NCBI RefSeq assembly: GCF_051401765.1
Contig: NW_027480595.1
Location: forward strand, 1 to 64,000
Direction of reading: 5' to 3'
DNA: 64,000 bases
Source: Calliopsis andreniformis
Taxonomy: Eukaryota; Arthropoda; Insecta; Hymenoptera; Andrenidae
Shown here piece by piece: positions 36,316 through 51,000 of the stretch. The stretch's first letter is position 1; each line of letters begins with the position of its first letter. The translations under genes were made by a program, and so were the position numbers. The notes under the pieces were generated by a model. That model had not been told where the DNA came from and ran no database searches. It worked only from the letters and a program-made list of their open reading frames with translations.

Positions 36316-39300
36316 GACGACTAAGGACAGAGGATTGAGGATTGAGAATTGAGGATTGAGGATCGAGGATTGAATATTGAGTATTGAGGATGGAAGATTG
36401 ACTATTGAGGATTGCGAACTGAGGATTGAGGATTGAGGATTGAGGATTGAAGATTGAGTATTGAGGATTGAAGGTTGAGGATTGTGGATTGAGGATTGAG
36501 GATTGAGGCTTGAATATTGAGGATTGGGGACTGAGTGTTGAGGGTTGAGTGATGAGAATTGATGTTTGTGGATAGAGATTTGAAGATTGCAGGTTGAGTA
36601 TTGAGTATTGAAAACTGTGAATTCATGATATTCTATTGAGGATTGAGGATTGACCACTGATTGTTGAGGACTGAGGGCTGAAGATTGAGGATTCAGGATT
36701 GAGGATTCAGGATTGAGGTTTGACGACTGAGGATTGAGGATTGAGGATTGAGGATTGAGGATTGAGGATTGAGGGTTGAGGATTGAAGACTGAGGATCGG
36801 GTATTGAGGATTGAACATTGAGGATTGAGGATAGGGTTGAGGATTGAGGATTGAGGATTGAAGTTTGAATATTGATGAATGAAGATTGAGGATTGAGGAT
36901 TGAAGGTCGTGGATTAAGGACGAGGACAGAGGGTTGAGTATTGATACTTGAGGCCTGAGGATTGAGGATTGAGGATTGCGAATTGAGGATTGAGGATTTA
37001 AGATTGAGGATTGGGTATTGATGATTGAAGAATGAGGATTGAGGACTGAGGACAGAGGATTGAGGATTGAAGATTGAGTATTTAGGATTGAAGATTGACG
37101 ATTGAGGATTGAGGATTGAGGATTGAGGATTGAGGATTGAGGATTGAGGACTGAAGATTGAGTATTGAGGATTGAAGGTTGAGGATTGAGGATTGAGGAT
37201 TGAGGATTGAGGATTGAAGACTGAGTACTGAGGATTGAAGATTAAGATTGAGGATTGAGGATTGAGTATTGAGGATTGAAGATTGAGGATTGAGGATTGA
37301 GGATTGAGGATTGAGTATTGAGGATTGAGGATTGAAGATTGAAGATTGAGGATTGAGGATTGAGGATTGAGGGTTGTGGATTGAGGATTGAACCATGAGG
37401 ACTGAGTGTTGAGGGTTGAGCGATGAGAATTGATGTTTGTGGATAGAGATTTGAAGATTACAGATTGAGTATTGAGTATTGAGAACTGTGAATTGAGTAT
37501 ATTCTATTGAGGATTGAGGATTGACAACTGATTGTTGAGGACTGAGGTCTGAAGATTGAGTACTGAGGATTGAAGATTAAGAGTGAGGATTGAGGATTGA
37601 GGACTGAGGATTGACGATTGAGTATTGAGGATTGAAGATTGAGAATTGAGGATTGAGGATTGAGGATTGAGGATGAAGGCTGAGGGTTGAGGATTAAGGT
37701 TTGAGGACTGAGGTCTGGGGATTGAGGATTGAGAATTGAGGATTGAGGATTGAGGGTTGAAGATTGAGGATTGGGTATTGAGGATTGAAGAATGAGGATT
37801 GTGGATTGAGGATTGAGAATTGAGGATTGAAGATTGAGTATTGAGGATTGAAGATTGACGATCGAGGATTGAGCATTGAGGATTGAGTATTGAGGATTCA
37901 GGATTGGGGATAGAGGATTGCGGATTGAAGATTCAGTATTGAGGATTGAAGTTTCAGAATTGAGGATGAGGATTGAACATTGAATACTGAGTGTTGAGGG
38001 TTGAGTGATGAGAATTTATGTTTCTGGATAGAGATTTGAAGATTGCAGATTGAGTATTGAGTATTGAAAACTGTGAATTGAGGATATTCTATTGAGGATT
38101 GAGGATTGACAACTGATTGTTGAGGACTGAGGGCTGAAGCTTGAGGATTCAGGATTGAGGATTCAGGATTGAGGTTTGAGGAGAGAGGACTGAGGATTGA
38201 GGATTGAGGATTGAGAATTGAGGATTGAGGATTGAGGATTGAAGATTGAGGATTGGCTGTTGAGGATTGAACATTGAGGATTGAGGATTGAGGATTGAGG
38301 ATTGAGGATTGAAGATTGAGGATTGAAGGTTGAATATTGATGAATGAAGATTGAGGATTGAGGATTGAGGGTTGTGGACTGAGAACGAGGACTGAGGGTT
38401 GAGTGTTGATGCCTGAGGTCTGAGGATTGAGGATTGAGGATTGCGAGCTGAGGATTGAGGATTTAGGATTGAAGATTGAAGATTGGGTATTGAGGATTGA
38501 AGAATGCGGATTGAAGAATGAGGATTGGGGATTGAGTATTGAGCATTGAGTATTGAATATTGAGTATTAAGGATTGAATATTGAGGATTGAGGATTGAGG
38601 TTTGAGGAGTGAAGATTGAGGATTGAGGGTTGAGGATTGAGGATCGAGAATTGAGGATTGAAGATTGAATATTGATGATTAAAGATTGGGGGTTGAGGAT
38701 TGAGAGTTGTGGATTGAGGACGAGGACTGAGTGTTGAATATTGATGTCTGAGGTCTGAGGATTGAGGATTGAGAATTGAGAATTGAGGATTGAGGATTGA
38801 AGATTGAGGATTGGGTATTGAGGATTGACGAATGAGGAATGAGGATTGAGGACAGCGGATTGAGGATTGAAGATTGAGTATTGAGGATTGAAGATTGAAG
38901 TTTGAGGAGTGAAGATTGAGGATTGAGGACTGAGGATTGAGGATCGAGGATTGAGCATTCAAGATTGAATATTGATGATTAAAGATTGAGGTTTGAGGAT
39001 TGAGAGTTGTGGATTGAGGACGAGGACTGAGTGTTGAATGTTGATGTCTGAGGTCTGAGGATTCAGGATTGAGAATTGAGAATTGAGAATTGAGGATTGA
39101 GGATTGAAGATTGAGGATTGGGTATTGAGGATTGACGAATGAGGATTGAGGATTGAGGACAGCGGATTGAGGATTGAAGATTGAGTATTGAGGATTGAAG
39201 ATTGACGATTGAGGATTGAGGATTGAGGATGAGGGCTGAGGTTTGAGGATTAATGTTTGAGGACTAAGGACAGAGGATTGAGGATTGAGAATTGAGGATT

Positions 39301-40250
39301 GAGGATTGAGGATTGAAGATTGAGGATAGGGTATTGAGAATCGAAGAATGAGGATTGAGGATTGAGGATTGAGGATTGAGGACTGAGGATTGAATATTGA
39401 GTATTGAGGATTGCAGATTGACTATTGAGGATTGCGAATTGAGGATTGAGGATTGAGGATTGAGGATTGAAGATTGAGTATTCAGGATTGAAGGTTGAGG
39501 ATTGTGGATTGAGTATTGAGGATTGAGGCTTGAATATTGAGGATTGGCGGCTGAGTGTTGAGGGTTGAGTGATGAGAATTGATGTTTGTGGATAGAGATT
39601 TGAAGATTGTAGATTGAGTATTGAGTATTGAAAGCTGTAAATTGATGATATTCTATTGAGGATTGAGGATTGACAACTGATTGTTGAGGACTGAGTGCTG
39701 AAGCTTGAGGATTCAGGATTGAGGATTCAGGATTGAGGTTTGAGGAGAGAGGACTGAGGATTGAGGATTGAGGATTGAGAATTGAGGATTGAGGATTGAG
39801 GATTGAAGATTGCGGATTGGCTGTTGAGGATTGAACATTGAGGATTGAGGATTGAGGATTGAGGATTGAGGATTGAAGGTTGAATATTGATGAATGAAGA
39901 TTGAGGATTGAGGATTGAGGGTTGTGGACTGAGAACGAGGACTGAGGGTTGAGTGTTGATGCCTGAGGTCTGAGGATTGAGGATTGAGGATTGCGTGCTG
40001 AGGATTGAGGATTGAGGATTGAAGATTGAGGATTGGGTATTGAGGATTGAAGATTGAGTATTGAGGATTGAAGATTGAGGATTGAGGATTGAGGATTGAG
40101 GATTGAGGATTGAGGATTGAGGATTGAGAATTGAAGATTGAGGATTGGGTATTGAGGATTGAGGATTGAGGATTGAAGATTGAAGATTGAGAATTGAGGA
40201 TTGAGGATTGAGGATTGAGGATGAGGGCTGAAGGTTGAGGATTGAGGTTT
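36316..40250. repeat. R6 HOR, unit 1 (3,935 bp), chimeric with R5
   Basis: From 36316 to about 37620 this still follows the R5 unit (offset 4,576, becoming 4,583 by 37391, one added monomer). Near 37620 it departs: GACGATTGAG is followed by TATTGAGGATTG instead of CATTGAGTATCG. The new unit carries four landmarks at about +254, +1125, +1710 and +3274. The +1710 copy is the ATGTTTCTGG subtype. The next GACGACTAAGG is at 40251. Confidence 0.9.
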
Positions 40251-43200
40251 GACGACTAAGGACAGAGGATTGAGGATTGAGAATTGAGGATTGAGGATCG
40301 AGGATTGAATATTGAGTATTGAGGATTGAAGATTGACTATTGAGGATTGCGAACTGAGGATTGAGGATTGAGGATTGAGGATTGAAGATTGAGTATTGAG
40401 GATTGAAGGTTGAGGATTGTGGATTGAGGATTGAGGATTGAGGCTTGAATATTGAGGATCGGGGACTGAGTGTTGAGGGTTGAGTGATGAGAATTGATGT
40501 TTGTGGATAGAGATTTGAAGATTGCAGGTTGAGTATTGAGTATTGAAAACTGTGAATTCATGATATCCTATTGAGGATTGAGGATTGACCACTGATTGTT
40601 GAGGACTGAGGGCTGAAGATTGAGGATTCAGGATTGAGGATTCAGGATTGAGGTTTGACGACTGAGGATTGTGGATTGAGGATTGAGGATTGAGGATTGA
40701 GGATTGAGGGTTGAGGATTGAAGACTGAGGATCGGGTATTGAGGATTGAACATTGAGGATTGAGGATAGGGTTGAGGATTGAGGATTGAGGATTGAAGTT
40801 TGAATATTGATGAATGAAGATTGAGGATTGAGGATTGAAGGTCGTGAATTAAGGACGAGGACAGAGGGTTGAGTATTGATACTTGAGGCCTGAGGATTGA
40901 GGATTGAGGATTGCGAATTGAGGATTGAGGATTTAAGATTGAGGATTGGGTATTGATGATTGAAGAATGAGGATTGAGGACTGAGGACAGAGGATTGAGG
41001 ATTGAAGATTGAGTATTTAGGATTGAAGATTGACGATTGAGGATTGAGGATTGAGGATTGAGGATTGAGGATTGAGGATTGAGGACTGAAGATTGAGTAT
41101 TTAGGATTGAAGATTGACGATTGAGGATTGAGGATTGAGGATTGAGGATTGAGGATTGAGGATTGAGGACTGAAGATTGAGTATTGAGGATTGAAGGTTG
41201 AGGATTGAGGATTGAGGATTGAGGATTGAGGATTGAAGACTGAGTACTGAGGATTGAAGATTAAGATTGAGGATTGAGGATTGAGTATTGAGGATTGAAG
41301 ATTGAGGATTGAGGATTGAGGATTGAGGATTGAGTATTGAGGATTGAGGATTGAAGATTGAAGATTGAGGATTGAGGATTGAGGATTGAGGGTTGTGGAT
41401 TGAGGATTGAACCATGAGGACTGAGTGTTGAGGGTTGAGCGATGAGAATTGATGTTTGTGGATAGAGATTTGAAGATTACAGATTGAGTATTGAGTATTG
41501 AGAACTGTGAATTGAGTATATTCTATTGAGGATTGAGGATTGACAACTGATTGTTGAGGACTGAGGTCTGAAGATTGAGTACTGAGGATTGAAGATTAAG
41601 AGTGAGGATTGAGGATTGAGGACTGAGGATTGACGATTGAGTATTGAGGATTGAAGATTGAGAATTGAGGATTGAGGATTGAGGATTGAGGATGAAGGCT
41701 GAGGGTTGAGGATTAAGGTTTGAGGACTGAGGTCTGGGGATTGAGGATTGAGAATTGAGGATTGAGGATTGAGGGTTGAAGATTGAGGATTGGGTATTGA
41801 GGATTGAAGAATGAGGATTGTGGATTGAGGATTGAGAATTGAGGATTGAAGATTGAGTATTGAGGATTGAAGATTGACGATCGAGGATTGAGCATTGAGG
41901 ATTGAGTATTGAGGATTCAGGATTGGGGATAGAGGATTGCGGATTGAAGATTCAGTATTGAGGATTGAAGTTTCAGAATTGAGGATGAGGATTGAACATT
42001 GAATACTGAGTGTTGAGGGTTGAGTGATGAGAATTTATGTTTCTGGATAGAGATTTGAAGATTGCAGATTGAGTATTGAGTATTGAAAACTGTGAATTGA
42101 GGATATTCTATTGAGGATTGAGGATTGACAACTGATTGTTGAGGACTGAGGGCTGAAGCTTGAGGATTCAGGATTGAGGATTCAGGATTGAGGTTTGAGG
42201 AGAGAGGACTGAGGATTGAGGATTGAGGATTGAGAATTGAGGATTGAGGATTGAGGATTGAAGATTGAGGATTGGCTGTTGAGGATTGAACATTGAGGAT
42301 TGAGGATTGAGGATTGAGGATTGAGGATTGAAGATTGAGGATTGAAGGTTGAATATTGATGAATGAAGATTGAGGATTGAGGATTGAGGGTTGTGGACTG
42401 AGAACGAGGACTGAGGGTTGAGTGTTGATGCCTGAGGTCTGAGGATTGAGGATTGAGGATTGCGAGCTGAGGATTGAGGATTTAGGATTGAAGATTGAAG
42501 ATTGGGTATTGAGGATTGAAGAATGCGGATTGAAGAATGAGGATTGGGGATTGAGTATTGAGCATTGAGTATTGAATATTGAGTATTAAGGATTGAATAT
42601 TGAGGATTGAGGATTGAGGTTTGAGGAGTGAAGATTGAGGATTGAGGGTTGAGGATTGAGGATCGAGAATTGAGGATTGAAGATTGAATATTGATGATTA
42701 AAGATTGGGGGTTGAGGATTGAGAGTTGTGGATTGAGGACGAGGACTGAGTGTTGAATATTGATGTCTGAGGTCTGAGGATTGAGGATTGAGAATTGAGA
42801 ATTGAGGATTGAGGATTGAAGATTGAGGATTGGGTATTGAGGATTGACGAATGAGGAATGAGGATTGAGGACAGCGGATTGAGGATTGAAGATTGAGTAT
42901 TGAGGATTGAAGATTGAGGTTTGAGGAGTGAAGATTGAGGATTGAGGACTGAGGATTGAGGATCGAGGATTGAGCATTCAAGATTGAATATTGATGATTA
43001 AAGATTGAGGTTTGAGGATTGAGAGTTGTGGATTGAGGACGAGGACTGAGTGTTGAATATTGATGTCTGAGGTCTGAGGATTCAGGATTGAGAATTGAGA
43101 ATTGAGAATTGAGGATTGAGGATTGAAGATTGAGGATTGGGTATTGAGGATTGACGAATGAGGATTGAGGATTGAGGACAGCGGATTGAGGATTGAAGAT

Positions 43201-44269
43201 TGAGTATTGAGGATTGAAGATTGACGATTGAGGATTGAGGATTGAGGATGAGGGCTGAGGTTTGAGGATTAATGTTTGAGGACTAAGGACAGAGGATTGA
43301 GGATTGAGAATTGAGGATTGAGGATTGAGGATTGAAGATTGAGGATAGGGTATTGAGAATCGAAGAATGAGGATTGAGGATTGAGGATTGAGGATTGAGG
43401 ACTGAGGATTGAATATTGAGTATTGAGGATTGCAGATTGACTATTGAGGATTGCGAATTGAGGATTGAGGATTGAGGATTGAGGATTGAAGATTGAGTAT
43501 TCAGGATTGAAGGTTGAGGATTGTGGATTGAGTATTGAGGATTGAGGCTTGAATATTGAGGATTGGCGGCTGAGTGTTGAGGGTTGAGTGATGAGAATTG
43601 ATGTTTGTGGATAGAGATTTGAAGATTGTAGATTGAGTATTGAGTATTGAAAGCTGTAAATTGATGATATTCTATTGAGGATTGAGGATTGACAACTGAT
43701 TGTTGAGGACTGAGTGCTGAAGCTTGAGGATTCAGGATTGAGGATTCAGGATTGAGGTTTGAGGAGAGAGGACTGAGGATTGAGGATTGAGGATTGAGAA
43801 TTGAGGATTGAGGATTGAGGATTGAAGATTGCGGATTGGCTGTTGAGGATTGAACATTGAGGATTGAGGATTGAGGATTGAGGATTGAGGATTGAAGGTT
43901 GAATATTGATGAATGAAGATTGAGGATTGAGGATTGAGGGTTGTGGACTGAGAACGAGGACTGAGGGTTGAGTGTTGATGCCTGAGGTCTGAGGATTGAG
44001 GATTGAGGATTGCGTGCTGAGGATTGAGGATTGAGGATTGAAGATTGAGGATTGGGTATTGAGGATTGAAGATTGAGTATTGAGGATTGAAGATTGAGGA
44101 TTGAGGATTGAGGATTGAGGATTGAGGATTGAGGATTGAGGATTGAGAATTGAAGATTGAGGATTGGGTATTGAGGATTGAGGATTGAGGATTGAAGATT
44201 GAAGATTGAGAATTGAGGATTGAGGATTGAGGATTGAGGATGAGGGCTGAAGGTTGAGGATTGAGGTTT
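40251..44269. repeat. R6 HOR, unit 2 (4,019 bp)
   Basis: It is collinear with unit 1 but 84 bp longer because of one extra internal tandem copy (see 41014-41181). Offsets to unit 1 are 3,935 bp before that point (36402 versus 40337) and 4,019 bp after it (38149 versus 42168). Confidence 0.9.
41014..41181. repeat. 84-bp tandem duplication unique to R6 unit 2
   Basis: TATTTAGGATTGAAGATTG occurs at 41014 and 41098, 84 bp (12 monomers) apart. The other R6 units have it once. This accounts exactly for the 4,019 versus 3,935 bp length difference. Confidence 0.85.
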
Positions 44270-47200
44270 GACGACTAAGGACAGAGGATTGAGGATTGAG
44301 AATTGAGGATTGAGGATCGAGGATTGAATATTGAGTATTGAGGATTGAAGATTGACTATTGAGGATTGCGAACTGAGGATTGAGGATTGAGGATTGAGGA
44401 TTGAAGATTGAGTATTGAGGATTGAAGGTTGAGGATTGTGGATTGAGGATTGAGGATTGAGGCTTGAATATTGAGGATCGGGGACTGAGTGTTGAGGGTT
44501 GAGTGATGAGAATTGATGTTTGTGGATAGAGATTTGAAGATTGCAGGTTGAGTATTGAGTATTGAAAACTGTGAATTCATGATATTCTATTGAGGATTGA
44601 GGATTGACCACTGATTGTTGAGGACTGAGGGCTGAAGATTGAGGATTCAGGATTGAGGATTCAGGATTGAGGTTTGACGACTGAGGATTGTGGATTGAGG
44701 ATTGAGGATTGAGGATTGAGGATTGAGGGTTGAGGATTGAAGACTGAGGATCGGGTATTGAGGATTGAACATTGAGGATTGAGGATAGGGTTGAGGATTG
44801 AGGATTGAGGATTGAAGTTTGAATATTGATGAATGAAGATTGAGGATTGAGGATTGAAGGTCGTGAATTAAGGACGAGGACAGAGGGTTGAGTATTGATA
44901 CTTGAGGCCTGAGGATTGAGGATTGAGGATTGCGAATTGAGGATTGAGGATTTAAGATTGAGGATTGGGTATTGATGATTGAAGAATGAGGATTGAGGAC
45001 TGAGGACAGAGGATTGAGGATTGAAGATTGAGTATTTAGGATTGAAGATTGACGATTGACGATTGAGGATTGAGGATTGAGGATTGAGGATTGAGGATTG
45101 AGTATTGAGGATTGAGGATTGAAGATTGAAGATTGAGGATTGAGGATTGAGGATTGAGGGTTGTGGATTGAGGATTGAACCATGAGGACTGAGTGTTGAG
45201 GGTTGAGCGATGAGAATTGATGTTTGTGGATAGAGATTTGAAGATTACAGATTGAGTATTGAGTATTGAGAACTGTGAATTGAGTATATTCTATTGAGGA
45301 TTGAGGATTGACAACTGATTGTTGAGGACTGAGGTCTGAAGATTGAGTACTGAGGATTGAAGATTAAGAGTGAGGATTGAGGATTGAGGACTGAGGATTG
45401 ACGATTGAGTATTGAGGATTGAAGATTGAGAATTGAGGATTGAGGATTGAGGATTGAGGATGAAGGCTGAGGGTTGAGGATTAAGGTTTGAGGACTGAGG
45501 TCTGGGGATTGAGGATTGAGAATTGAGGATTGAGGATTGAGGGTTGAAGATTGAGGATTGGGTATTGAGGATTGAAGAATGAGGATTGTGGATTGAGGAT
45601 TGAGAATTGAGGATTGAAGATTGAGTATTGAGGATTGAAGATTGACGATCGAGGATTGAGCATTGAGGATTGAGTATTGAGGATTCAGGATTGGGGATAG
45701 AGGATTGCGGATTGAAGATTCAGTATTGAGGATTGAAGTTTCAGAATTGAGGATGAGGATTGAACATTGAATACTGAGTGTTGAGGGTTGAGTGATGAGA
45801 ATTTATGTTTCTGGATAGAGATTTGAAGATTGCAGATTGAGTATTGAGTATTGAAAACTGTGAATTGAGGATATTCTATTGAGGATTGAGGATTGACGAC
45901 TGATTGTTGAGGACTGAGGGCTGAAGCTTGAGGATTCAGGATTGAGGATTCAGGATTGAGGTTTGAGGAGAGAGGACTGAGGATTGAGGATTGAGGATTG
46001 AGAATTGAGGATTGAGGATTGAGGATTGAAGATTGAGGATTGGCTGTTGAGGATTGAACATTGAGGATTGAGGATTGAGGATTGAGGATTGAGGATTGAA
46101 GATTGAGGATTGAAGGTTGAATATTGATGAATGAAGATTGAGGATTGAGGATTGAGGGTTGTGGACTGAGAACGAGGACTGAGGGTTGAGTGTTGATGCC
46201 TGAGGTCTGAGGATTGAGGATTGAGGATTGCGAGCTGAGGATTGAGGATTTAGGATTGAAGATTGAAGATTGGGTATTGAGGATTGAAGAATGCGGATTG
46301 AAGAATGAGGATTGGGGATTGAGTATTGAGCATTGAGTATTGAATATTGAGTATTGAGGATTGAATATTGAGGATTGAGGATTGAGGTTTGAGGAGTGAA
46401 GATTGAGGATTGAGGGTTGAGGATTGAGGATCGAGAATTGAGGATTGAAGATTGAATATTGATGATTAAAGATTGGGGGTTGAGGATTGAGAGTTGTGGA
46501 TTGAGGACGAGGACTGAGTGTTGAATATTGATGTCTGAGGTCTGAGGATTGAGGATTGAGAATTGAGAATTGAGGATTGAGGATTGAAGATTGAGGATTG
46601 GGTATTGAGGATTGACGAATGAGGAATGAGGATTGAGGACAGCGGATTGAGGATTGAAGATTGAGTATTGAGGATTGAAGTTTGAGGTTTGAGGAGTGAA
46701 GATTGAGGATTGAGGATTGAGGATTGAGGATCGAGGATTGAGCATTCAAGATTGAATATTGATGATTAAAGATTGAGGTTTGAGGATTGAGAGTTGTGGA
46801 TTGAGGACGAGGACTGAGTGTTGAATATTGATGTCTGAGGTCTGAGGATTCAGGATTGAGAATTGAGAATTGAGAATTGAGGATTGAGGATTGAAGATTG
46901 AGGATTGGGTATTGAGGATTGACGAATGAGGATTGAGGATTGAGGACAGCGGATTGAGGATTGAAGATTGAGTATTGAGGATTGAAGATTGACGATTGAG
47001 GATTGAGGATTGAGGATGAGGGCTGAGGTTTGAGGATTAATGTTTGAGGACTAAGGACAGAGGATTGAGGATTGAGAATTGAGGATTGAGGATTGAGGAT
47101 TGAAGATTGAGGATAGGGTATTGAGAATCGAAGAATGAGGATTGAGGATTGAGGATTGAGGATTGAGGACTGAGGATTGAATATTGAGTATTGAGGATTG

Positions 47201-48037
47201 CAGATTGACTATTGAGGATTGCGAATTGAGGACTGAGGATTGAGGATTGAGGATTGAAGATTGAGTATTCAGGATTGAAGGTTGAGGATTGTGGATTGAG
47301 TATTGAGGATTGAGGCTTGAATATTGAGGATTGGCGGCTGAGTGTTGAGGGTTGAGTGATGAGAATTGATGTTTGTGGATAGAGATTTGAAGATTGCAGA
47401 TTGAGTATTGAGTATTGAAAGCTGTAAATTGATGATATTCTATTGAGGATTGAGGATTGACAACTGATTGTTGAGGACTGAGTGCTGAAGCTTGAGGATT
47501 CAGGATTGAGGATTCAGGATTGAGGTTTGAGGAGAGAGGACTGAGGATTGAGGAATGAGGATTGAGAATTGAGGATTGAGGATTGAGGATTGAAGATTGC
47601 GGATTGGCTGTTGAGGATTGAACATTGAGGATTGAGGATTGAGGATTGAGGATTGAGGATTGAAGGTTGAATATTGATGAATGAAGATTGAGGATTGAGG
47701 ATTGAGGGTTGTGGACTGAGAACGAGGACTGAGGGTTGAGTGTTGATGCCTGAGGTCTGAGGATTGAGGATTGAGGATTGCGTGCTGAGGATTGAGGATT
47801 GAGGATTGAAGATTGAGGATTGGGTATTGAGGATTGAAGATTGAGTATTGAGGATTGAAGATTGAGGATTGAGGATTGAGGATTGAGGATTGAGGATTGA
47901 GGATTGAGGATTGAGAATTGAAGATTGAGGATTGGGTATTGAGGATTGAGGATTGAGGATTGAAGATTGAAGATTGAGAATTGAGGATTGAGGATTGAGG
48001 TTTGAGGATGAGGGCTGAAGGTTGAGGATTGAGGTTT
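44270..48037. repeat. R6 HOR, unit 3 (3,768 bp), first with a 251-bp deletion
   Basis: The unit is 251 bp shorter than unit 2. The loss maps to about 45050-45110, where TTTAGGATTGAAG leads through GACGATTGACGATTGAGG straight into the later GAGTATTGAGG run. 251 bp is 35 heptamers plus one hexamer (AGATTA), so the deletion kept monomer register. It also removed the 84-bp duplicate. Confidence 0.88.
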
Positions 48038-51000
48038 GACGACTAAGGACAGAGGATTGAGGATTGAGAATTGAGGATTGAGGATCGAGGATTGAATATT
48101 GAGTATTGAGGATTGAAGATTGACTATTGTGGATTGCGAACTGAGGATTGAGGATTGAGGATTGAGGATTGAAGATTGAGTATTGAGGATTGAAGGTTGA
48201 GGATTGTGGATTGAGGATTGAGGATTGAGGCTTGAAAATTGAGGATCGGGGACTGAGTGTTGAGGGTTGAGTGATGAGAATTGATGTTTGTGGATAGAGA
48301 TTTGAAGATTGCAGGTTGAGTATTGAGTATTGAAAACTGTGAATTCATGATATTCTATTGAGGATTGAGGATTGACCACTGATTGTTGAGGACTGAGGGC
48401 TGAAGATTGAGGATTCAGGATTGAGGATTCAGGATTGAGGTTTGACGACTGAGGATTGTGGATTGAGGATTGAGGATTGAGGATTGAGGATTGAGGGTTG
48501 AGGATTGAAGACTGAGGATCGGGTATTGAGGATTGAACATTGAGGATTGAGGATAGGGTTGAGGATTGAGGATTGAGGATTGAAGTTTGAATATTGATGA
48601 ATGAAGATTGAGGATTGAGGATTGAAGGTCGTGAATTAAGGACGAGGACAGAGGGTTGAGTATTGATACTTGAGGCCTGAGGATTGAGGATTGAGGATTG
48701 CGAATTGAGGATTGAGGATTTAAGATTGAGGATTGGGTATTGATGATTGAAGAATGAGGATTGAGGACTGAGGACAGAGGATTGAGGATTGAAGATTGAG
48801 TATTTAGGATTGAAGATTGACGATTGAGGATTGAGGATTGAGGATTGAGGATTGAGGATTGAGGATTGAGTATTGAGGATTGAGGATTGAAGATTGAAGA
48901 TTGAGGATTGAGGATTGAGGATTGAGGGTTGTGGATTGAGGATTGAACCATGAGGACTGAGTGTTGAGGGTTGAGCGATGAGAATTGATGTTTGTGGATA
49001 GAGATTTGAAGATTACAGATTGAGTATTGAGTATTGAGAACTGTGAATTGAGTATATTCTATTGAGGATTGAGGATTGACAACTGATTGTTGAGGACTGA
49101 GGTCTGAAGATTGAGTACTGAGGATTGAAGATTAAGAGTGAGGATTGAGGATTGAGGACTGAGGATTGACGATTGAGTATTGAGGATTGAAGATTGAGAA
49201 TTGAGGATTGAGGATTGAGGATTGAGGATGAAGGCTGAGGGTTGAGGATTAAGGTTTGAGGACTGAGGTCTGGGGATTGAGGATTGAGAATTGAGGATTG
49301 AGGATTGAGGGTTGAAGATTGAGGATTGGGTATTGAGGATTGAAGAATGAGGATTGTGGATTGAGGATTGAGAATTGAGGATTGAAGATTGAGTATTGAG
49401 GATTGAAGATTGACGATCGAGGATTGAGCATTGAGGATTGAGTATTGAGGATTCAGGATTGGGGATAGAGGATTGCGGATTGAAGATTCAGTATTGAGGA
49501 TTGAAGTTTCAGAATTGAGGATGAGGATTGAACATTGAATACTGAGTGTTGAGGGTTGAGTGATGAGAATTTATGTTTCTGGATAGAGATTTGAAGATTG
49601 CAGATTGAGTATTGAGTATTGAAAACTGTGAATTGAGGATATTCTATTGAGGATTGAGGATTGACAACTGATTGTTGAGGACTGAGGGCTGAAGCTTGAG
49701 GATTCAGGATTGAGGATTCAGGATTGAGGTTTGAGGAGAGAGGACTGAGGATTGAGGATTGAGGATTGAGAATTGAGGATTGAGGATTGAGGATTGAAGA
49801 TTGAGGATTGGCTGTTGAGGATTGAACATTGAGGATTGAGGATTGAGGATTGAGGATTGAGGATTGAAGATTGAGGATTGAAGGTTGAATATTGATGAAT
49901 GAAGATTGAGGATTGAGGATTGAGGGTTGTGGACTGAGAACGAGGACTGAGGGTTGAGTGATGATGCCTGAGGTCTGAGGATTGAGGATTGAGGATTGCG
50001 AGCTGAGGATTGAGGATTTAGGATTGAAGATTGAAGATTGGGTATTGAGGATTGAAGAATGCGGATTGAAGAATGAGGATTGGGGATTGAGTATTGAGCA
50101 TTGAGTATTGAATATTGAGTATTGAGGATTGAATATTGAGGATTGAGGATTGAGGTTTGAGGAGTGAAGATTGAGGATTGAGGGTTGAGGATTGAGGATC
50201 GAGAATTGAGGATTGAAGATTGAATATTGATGATTAAAGATTGGGGGTTGAGGATTGAGAGTTGTGGATTGAGGACGAGGACTGAGTGTTGAATATTGAT
50301 GTCTGAGGTCTGAGGATTGAGGATTGAGAATTGAGAATTGAGGATTGAGGATTGAAGATTGAGGATTGGGTATTGAGGATTGACGAATGAGGAATGAGGA
50401 TTGAGGACAGCGGATTGAGGATTGAAGATTGAGTATTGAGGATTGAAGTTTGAGGTTTGAGGAGTGAAGATTGAGGATTGAGGATTGAGGATTGAGGATC
50501 GAGGATTGAGCATTCAAGATTGAATATTGATGATTAAAGATTGAGGTTTGAGGATTGAGAGTTGTGGATTGAGGACGAGGACTGAGTGTTGAATATTGAT
50601 GTCTGAGGTCTGAGGATTCAGGATTGAGAATTGAGAATTGAGAATTGAGGATTGAGGATTGAAGATTGAGGATTGGGTATTGAGGATTGACGAATGAGGA
50701 TTGAGGATTGAGGACAGCGGATTGAGGATTGAAGATTGAGTATTGAGGATTGAAGATTGACGATTGAGGATTGAGGATTGAGGATGAGGGCTGAGGTTTG
50801 AGGATTAATGTTTGAGGACTAAGGACAGAGGATTGAGGATTGAGAATTGAGGATTGAGGATTGAGGATTGAAGATTGAGGATAGGGTATTGAGAATCGAA
50901 GAATGAGGATTGAGGATTGAGGATTGAGGATTGAGGACTGAGGATTGAATATTGAGTATTGAGGATTGCAGATTGACTATTGAGGATTGCGAATTGAGGA

